This document shows, piece after piece, positions 14,148 to 19,221 of a stretch of DNA of 19,221 nt; the stretch's first letter is position 1; each line of letters starts with the position of its first letter. The stretch lies in NCBI GenBank assembly GCA_001770785.1, contig MERZ01000268.1, positions 7,381 through 26,601 on the forward strand. Direction: 5' to 3'. The DNA comes from Burkholderiales bacterium RIFCSPHIGHO2_12_FULL_61_11. Lineage in GTDB: Bacteria; Pseudomonadota; Gammaproteobacteria; Burkholderiales; Burkholderiaceae_C. Position numbers and translations under genes: made by a program. Below the pieces are notes generated by a model. It was not told where the DNA came from. It saw nothing but the letters and a program-made list of their open reading frames with translations, and made no database searches.

Positions 14148-15110
14148 ATGAACCAACTCGACGCCCTCAAACAATTCACCACCGTAGTGGCCGATACCGG
14201 TGACTTCAGGCAGATGGCCCACTTCAAGCCGCACGACGCCACCACCAACCCATCGCTCATTCTCAAGGCGGTGCAAAAGCCTGATTACAGGTTCTTGTTG
14301 ACCGACACGGTGGCCCAGCACCATGGGTGCGCGCTCGACGAAATCATCGACCGGCTGCTGGTGCGTTTTGGCTGCGAAATTCTGTCCATCATTCCGGGGC
14401 GCGTTTCCACCGAAGTCGATGCCCGTCTGAGTTTCGATGCCAGCGCCATGGTGGCGCGTGCCGAACGCCTCGTCGCGCTTTACCAGGCCGAGGGCATTCA
14501 TGTGGACCGGGTACTGATCAAGGTCGCCGCCACCTGGGAGGGCATTCGGGCCGCTGAAAAGCTGGGGCAGCGCGGCATTCATACCAACCTCACGCTGCTG
14601 TTTTCGTTCTGTCAGGCAGTTGCTTGTGGCCAGGCCAAGGTGCAGCTGATTTCACCGTTTGTCGGACGCATTTACGACTGGTACAAAAAGTCAGCGGGCG
14701 CGGCCTGGGACGAAGCCGCCAATGCGGGCGCCAACGACCCCGGCGTGAAATCGGTGCGGCAGATTTTCAACTATTACAAGCACTTTGGCATTGCCACGGA
14801 GATCATGGGCGCGAGTTTTCGCAACCTGGGCCAGATCACGGCGCTGGCCGGTTGCGATTTGCTCACCATCAGTCCCGAACTGCTGGCGCAACTGGCGGCC
14901 ATCGATGCGCCGCTGGTTCGCGCGCTGGACGCGGGGGCCGCCCGCTCACTCGATCTGCCCGCGGTGAGTTATGACGAAGCCGGGTTTCGCTATGCACTCA
15001 ATGAGGATGCCATGGCCACTGAAAAACTGGCCGAGGGCATCCGTGCCTTCGCGGCCGATGCGGTGAAACTTGAGCAGCTGCTGCTGGCCGCCCAGGAATC
15101 GCCCCAATGA
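14148..15110 (+). CDS. tal: Transaldolase
   Basis: A 320-aa TalB-type transaldolase. It moves a dihydroxyacetone unit between sedoheptulose 7-phosphate and glyceraldehyde 3-phosphate in the non-oxidative pentose phosphate pathway. The Schiff-base lysine is K125 in [12 protein letters not shown]; the family blocks [10 protein letters not shown] (29-38), [13 protein letters not shown] and [13 protein letters not shown] are intact, as is the late [10 protein letters not shown]. Length is normal. The ATG at 14148 has no clear Shine-Dalgarno sequence. The stop region overlaps the pgi start by 4 bases (ATGA), so the two are one translationally coupled operon, probably controlled by HexR. Confidence 0.97.
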   Translation: MNQLDALKQFTTVVADTGDFRQMAHFKPHDATTNPSLILKAVQKPDYRFLLTDTVAQHHGCALDEIIDRLLVRFGCEILSIIPGRVSTEVDARLSFDASAMVARAERLVALYQAEGIHVDRVLIKVAATWEGIRAAEKLGQRGIHTNLTLLFSFCQAVACGQAKVQLISPFVGRIYDWYKKSAGAAWDEAANAGANDPGVKSVRQIFNYYKHFGIATEIMGASFRNLGQITALAGCDLLTISPELLAQLAAIDAPLVRALDAGAARSLDLPAVSYDEAGFRYALNEDAMATEKLAEGIRAFAADAVKLEQLLLAAQESPQ

Positions 15111-16699
15111 ACCCATTACGTTGCGACCAAACACCGGCGTGGGCTGCACTGCAGGCCCTGTTTGAAGCCTTCGGGAGAAACTTTGACTTGCGCAAGGCCT
15201 TTGCCGAAGATTCCCGGCGCTTTGAAAGCTTCAGCCAGGACGCGCCGCATGTCTTTGCGGACCTGTCCAAGAACCTGGTCGATGACGCCACCCAGGCGTT
15301 GCTGCTGGAGCTGGCGCGGCAGTGCACTCTGGAGCAGCATCGCGATGCCATGTTCGCCGGCGACAAGATCAACAGCACCGAGCAGCGTGCCGTGCTGCAC
15401 TGGTTATTAAGAAATCCGGCTCTAGCCCCTGCCGATATTTCGCAGCCAGCTGCAATAAATGTAGCAAATGAGTTGGCGGCTGTGCACATCACGCTGAACG
15501 CCATGCTGGCCTACGCGCAAGCTGTGCGAGCTGATGATGCGATCACCGATGTGGTCAATATCGGTATTGGCGGCTCGGATCTGGGCCCGCAGATGGCGGT
15601 GTTGGCGCTGGATGAATTTGTGCTGCCGTGCAAGCGTTTTCACTTCGTCTCGAATGTGGACGGGCATGAACTGGCCGGCGTGCTCAAGGGATTGAAGCCG
15701 CAGAGCACGCTGTTCCTGATTGCCTCCAAGACCTTCACCACCACCGAAACCATGACCAATGCGCACTCGGCGCGGCGCTGGTTCGAGGCGCAGGGCGGGC
15801 AGGACATTGCCCGGCATTTTGCCGCGCTGACGACCAACGTCGCCGCCGCCAATGCGTTTGGCATCACCACCACGTTCGGTTTCTGGGACTGGGTGGGTGG
15901 CCGCTATTCGCTATGGTCCGCCATCGGCTTGTCGATTGCGGTGGCGATTGGCGCAGCGGGTTTCAGGGAGTTTCTGGCGGGCGCGCACGCCATGGACCAG
16001 CACTTTCGCACGGCGGAACTGGCACAGAATTTGCCGGTGCGCCTGGGCTTGCTGGATGTCTGGTACCGCAACTTTCACGGCTTTGGCAGTCGCAGCATTG
16101 CGCCCTACAGCAATGCCCTGCGCCGCTTGCCTGCCTATTTGCAGCAGCTTGAAATGGAAAGCAACGGCAAACGCGTTGACATGAGCGGCAAGGCCTTGCC
16201 CTTTGAAACCGCACCGGTGCTATGGGGCGAGCCCGGAACCAACGGCCAGCACGCCTATTTCCAGATGCTGCACCAGGGCACGTCGGTGGTGCCGGTCGAG
16301 TTTGTGGCGGTCAAGCGGGCCGCGCACTCGCCGCATGAACTGCCGGGGCATCACGGCAAGCTGCTGGCCAATGCGCTGGCCCAGGCGCAGGCCCTGATGC
16401 GCGGAAAAGAAGATGCCGCCGGTCACAAGGATTTTCCGGGCAACCGGCCCAGCACCTTCTTGCTGCTCGAGCAGCTCACCCCCGCCAGCCTGGGCGCGCT
16501 GATCGCGCTGCAGGAGCACCGCGTGTTTGTCAGCGGAGCGATCTGGGGCATCAACAGCTTTGACCAGTGGGGGGTTGAGCTGGGAAAAGTGCTGGCCAGG
16601 GACATCGAGCCGCGCCTGGCCAGTGGCAATACCGATGGCCTGGATGCATCGACGGCGGGGCTGCTGGCCCGCCTGCGCCAGCGCGACCTGGATGCCTGA
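15107..16699 (+). CDS. pgi: Glucose-6-phosphate isomerase
   Basis: A 530-aa phosphoglucose isomerase interconverting glucose 6-phosphate and fructose 6-phosphate in the cytoplasm. Family signatures: [10 protein letters not shown] (141-150), [51 protein letters not shown] and the C-terminal [13 protein letters not shown]. The protein is complete and followed by a strong terminator. Residues 106-123 ([18 protein letters not shown]) fall between the conserved TEQRAVLH and ITDVVNIG blocks, where family length varies. They are encoded by a repeat-like segment also found in rfbD. Its ATG overlaps the tal stop, consistent with co-regulation of sugar-phosphate interconversion. Confidence 0.97.
   Translation: MNPLRCDQTPAWAALQALFEAFGRNFDLRKAFAEDSRRFESFSQDAPHVFADLSKNLVDDATQALLLELARQCTLEQHRDAMFAGDKINSTEQRAVLHWLLRNPALAPADISQPAAINVANELAAVHITLNAMLAYAQAVRADDAITDVVNIGIGGSDLGPQMAVLALDEFVLPCKRFHFVSNVDGHELAGVLKGLKPQSTLFLIASKTFTTTETMTNAHSARRWFEAQGGQDIARHFAALTTNVAAANAFGITTTFGFWDWVGGRYSLWSAIGLSIAVAIGAAGFREFLAGAHAMDQHFRTAELAQNLPVRLGLLDVWYRNFHGFGSRSIAPYSNALRRLPAYLQQLEMESNGKRVDMSGKALPFETAPVLWGEPGTNGQHAYFQMLHQGTSVVPVEFVAVKRAAHSPHELPGHHGKLLANALAQAQALMRGKEDAAGHKDFPGNRPSTFLLLEQLTPASLGALIALQEHRVFVSGAIWGINSFDQWGVELGKVLARDIEPRLASGNTDGLDASTAGLLARLRQRDLDA
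15422..15475 (+). repeat. In-frame repeat-like segment in pgi (copy 2)
   Basis: Gapless 54-bp partner of 6665-6718. The two translations, [18 protein letters not shown] and [18 protein letters not shown], share LA, SQ, A, VA and E at equal positions. The segment lies in a length-variable part of the enzyme. Confidence 0.5.
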
Positions 16700-16725
16700 G
16701 ACAGGGCAACAAAAAACCATCCATG

Positions 16726-16765
16726 AAAAAAGGGCCGCAGTGCTTTCACACTGCGGCCCTTTTTT
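16726..16765. terminator. Strong bidirectional terminator after pgi
   Basis: A perfect 17-bp stem: AAAAAAGGGCCGCAGTG and its complement flank a 6-base loop (CTTTCA). It ends in six Ts on the plus strand and in six Ts on the minus strand, so it can end transcription from both pgi and the groEL side. Confidence 0.95.
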
Positions 16766-16780
16766 GCCTTGAGAAGCCAA

Positions 16781-16839
16781 AAAAGTGGGGTCTGCGCCCG
16801 GGTTTCTTTCTGAGAAACCCGGTATCCGTCCCCACTTTT
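16781..16839 (-). terminator. Long composite hairpin after groEL
   Basis: Outer arms AAAAGTGGGG (16781-16790) and CCCCACTTTT (16830-16839), and inner arms CCGGGTTTCT (16798-16807) and AGAAACCCGG (16813-16822), are both perfect. They are separated by a symmetric 7+7-base internal loop. On the minus strand the outer stem ends in a T-run, nine bases after the groEL stop. It may be a dispersed repeat used as a terminator. Confidence 0.75.
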
Positions 16840-16847
16840 CGTTTTTC

Positions 16848-18575
<1,728 letters not shown>

Positions 18576-18605
18576 CTAGGCGCACGGAGCAAAGAGCAAA
18601 GCAAA

Positions 18606-18621
18606 ACGTACTTGTGTACGT
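18606..18621. repeat. Palindrome within the groES-groEL spacer
   Basis: ACGTAC-TTGT-GTACGT lies in the 171-bp spacer between groES and groEL. The flanks (GGCGCACGGAGCAAAG.. and ..GAGGATTGCGAGCACCGCG) resemble a dispersed repeat unit (recalled, not searched). The stem in the mRNA is short, only 6 bp. Confidence 0.6.
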
Positions 18622-18668
18622 GAGGATTGCGAGCACCGCGCAACCACGCATGGGCCTGCGCAGTAGCT

Positions 18669-18959
18669 TTATTTCTCTACAACGGCGAACAGGTCGTCTT
18701 CTTTCATCACCAGAAGTTCGTCGCCCTCGACCTTGACGGTCTGGCCGCTGTATTTGCCGAACAGAACGCGGTCGCCGACTTTGACGGCCATCGGGCTGAT
18801 TTCGCCCTTGTCGTTCTTCTTGCCAGGACCCACGGCCAGCACTTCGCCTTGATCAGGCTTTTCAGCAGCGCTGTCAGGAATGACGATGCCAGAGGCAGTT
18901 TTGGTTTCGTTTTCCACGCGTTTGACGATCACGCGGTCATGTAAAGGACGAAGTTTCAT
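18669..18959 (-). CDS. groES: Co-chaperonin GroES (10 kDa)
   Basis: A 96-aa heptameric lid of the GroEL cage. [16 protein letters not shown] begins the protein, and the mobile loop that contacts GroEL is present ([11 protein letters not shown]), as is the GEVLAVGPG strand. Length is exactly typical. AAGGAG lies 5 bases upstream of the ATG at 18959. It is transcribed first in the operon, from the heat-shock promoter and CIRCE operator about 100-150 bases upstream. Confidence 0.99.
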   Translation of the reverse strand: MKLRPLHDRVIVKRVENETKTASGIVIPDSAAEKPDQGEVLAVGPGKKNDKGEISPMAVKVGDRVLFGKYSGQTVKVEGDELLVMKEDDLFAVVEK

Positions 18960-19053
18960 AGGAGCTCCTTGTTTAAGAACAATGGGTTTTGAGAATCAAA
19001 AAGCACCAATTGAAATGTTGGTGCTGATTAACTTGGTGGTTGGAGGTGGCTTG

Positions 19054-19080
19054 TTAGCACTCCATGCCAAGGAGTGCTAA
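19054..19080. promoter_or_regulatory. CIRCE operator (HrcA binding site)
   Basis: A perfect match to the CIRCE consensus TTAGCACTC-N9-GAGTGCTAA. It lies at or just after the predicted transcription start of groESL, so bound HrcA would block initiation. HrcA itself is not in the window. Confidence 0.97.
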
Positions 19081-19109
19081 TCATATGGGAATTTTGAGCA
19101 ATTTTCAAG
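19080..19109 (-). promoter_or_regulatory. groESL promoter, sigma-32 and sigma-70 compatible
   Basis: On the minus strand CTTGAAA (19103-19109) is followed after 12 bases by TCCCATAT (19083-19090), 7 of 8 positions of the sigma-32 -10 CCCCATNT. The same DNA reads as TTGAAA, 17 bases, TATGAT, a good sigma-70 promoter. The -10 touches the CIRCE operator. Confidence 0.8.
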
Positions 19110-19203
19110 GTTGTTTGCTGGCGGCATGTGTTGCGGATGTAATTGACTGCTTCAGGGTGGACGAAATGATCCCGCACGGTATCACCTGGGGTGGCATGGC
19201 CAG

Positions 19204-19221
19204 AAAAAAGCCACCCGAAGG
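19204..19221 (-). terminator. Terminator half cut by the window edge
   Basis: On the minus strand the edge reads CCTTCGGGTGGCTTTTTT: a GGGTGGC arm followed by six Ts. The upstream arm (GCCACC) would lie beyond base 19221. It probably ends a minus-strand gene to the right. An alternative pairing uses GGGTGGC at 19189-19195. Bases 19110-19188 hold no recognised gene. Confidence 0.45.

Overview
The window looks like a chromosomal segment of a Comamonadaceae betaproteobacterium (Polaromonas/Rhodoferax/Variovorax type). This is inferred from the high GC content, Burkholderiales-type trimeric porins, a DUF4148 protein, a PHA phasin with a histone-like tail, the hexR/tal-pgi arrangement, and several dispersed palindromic repeats typical of that family. 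No strain was identified and no database search was run.

Layout. (1) 1-3195: the 3' part of a glycosyltransferase resembling the selenosugar synthase SenB, then a long oxidoreductase-SelD fusion (selenophosphate synthetase, SenC-like). Together they suggest selenoneine-type selenometabolite synthesis; a SenA-like gene would be expected just left of the window. A REP-like repeat separates the two genes, and a possible IS5-type transposase scar follows them. (2) 3417-4514, minus strand: a phasin and an H-NS-family nucleoid protein. (3) 4902-6892: rfbB and rfbD (dTDP-rhamnose pathway) with a 4-base overlap; rfbA and rfbC are not adjacent. (4) 7067-8275: a secreted protein made of three DUF4148-like repeats, convergent with coq7 (ubiquinone hydroxylase). 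(5) 8384-11172: two divergently transcribed porins; the second has a structured leader. (6) 11585-12913: an M20 amidohydrolase flanked by repeat-rich DNA. (7) 13073-16699: hexR divergent from tal-pgi, with a HexR-like operator between them, forming a sugar-phosphate control unit. (8) 16848-19109: groES-groEL on the minus strand behind a perfect CIRCE element and a promoter that fits both sigma-32 and sigma-70.

Most genes are conserved housekeeping genes. The best leads are the selenium locus, a roughly 54-bp repeat-like segment read in the same frame inside both rfbD and pgi, the predicted HexR operator, the structured leader with a small ORF before the second porin, and the dual heat-shock control of groESL.
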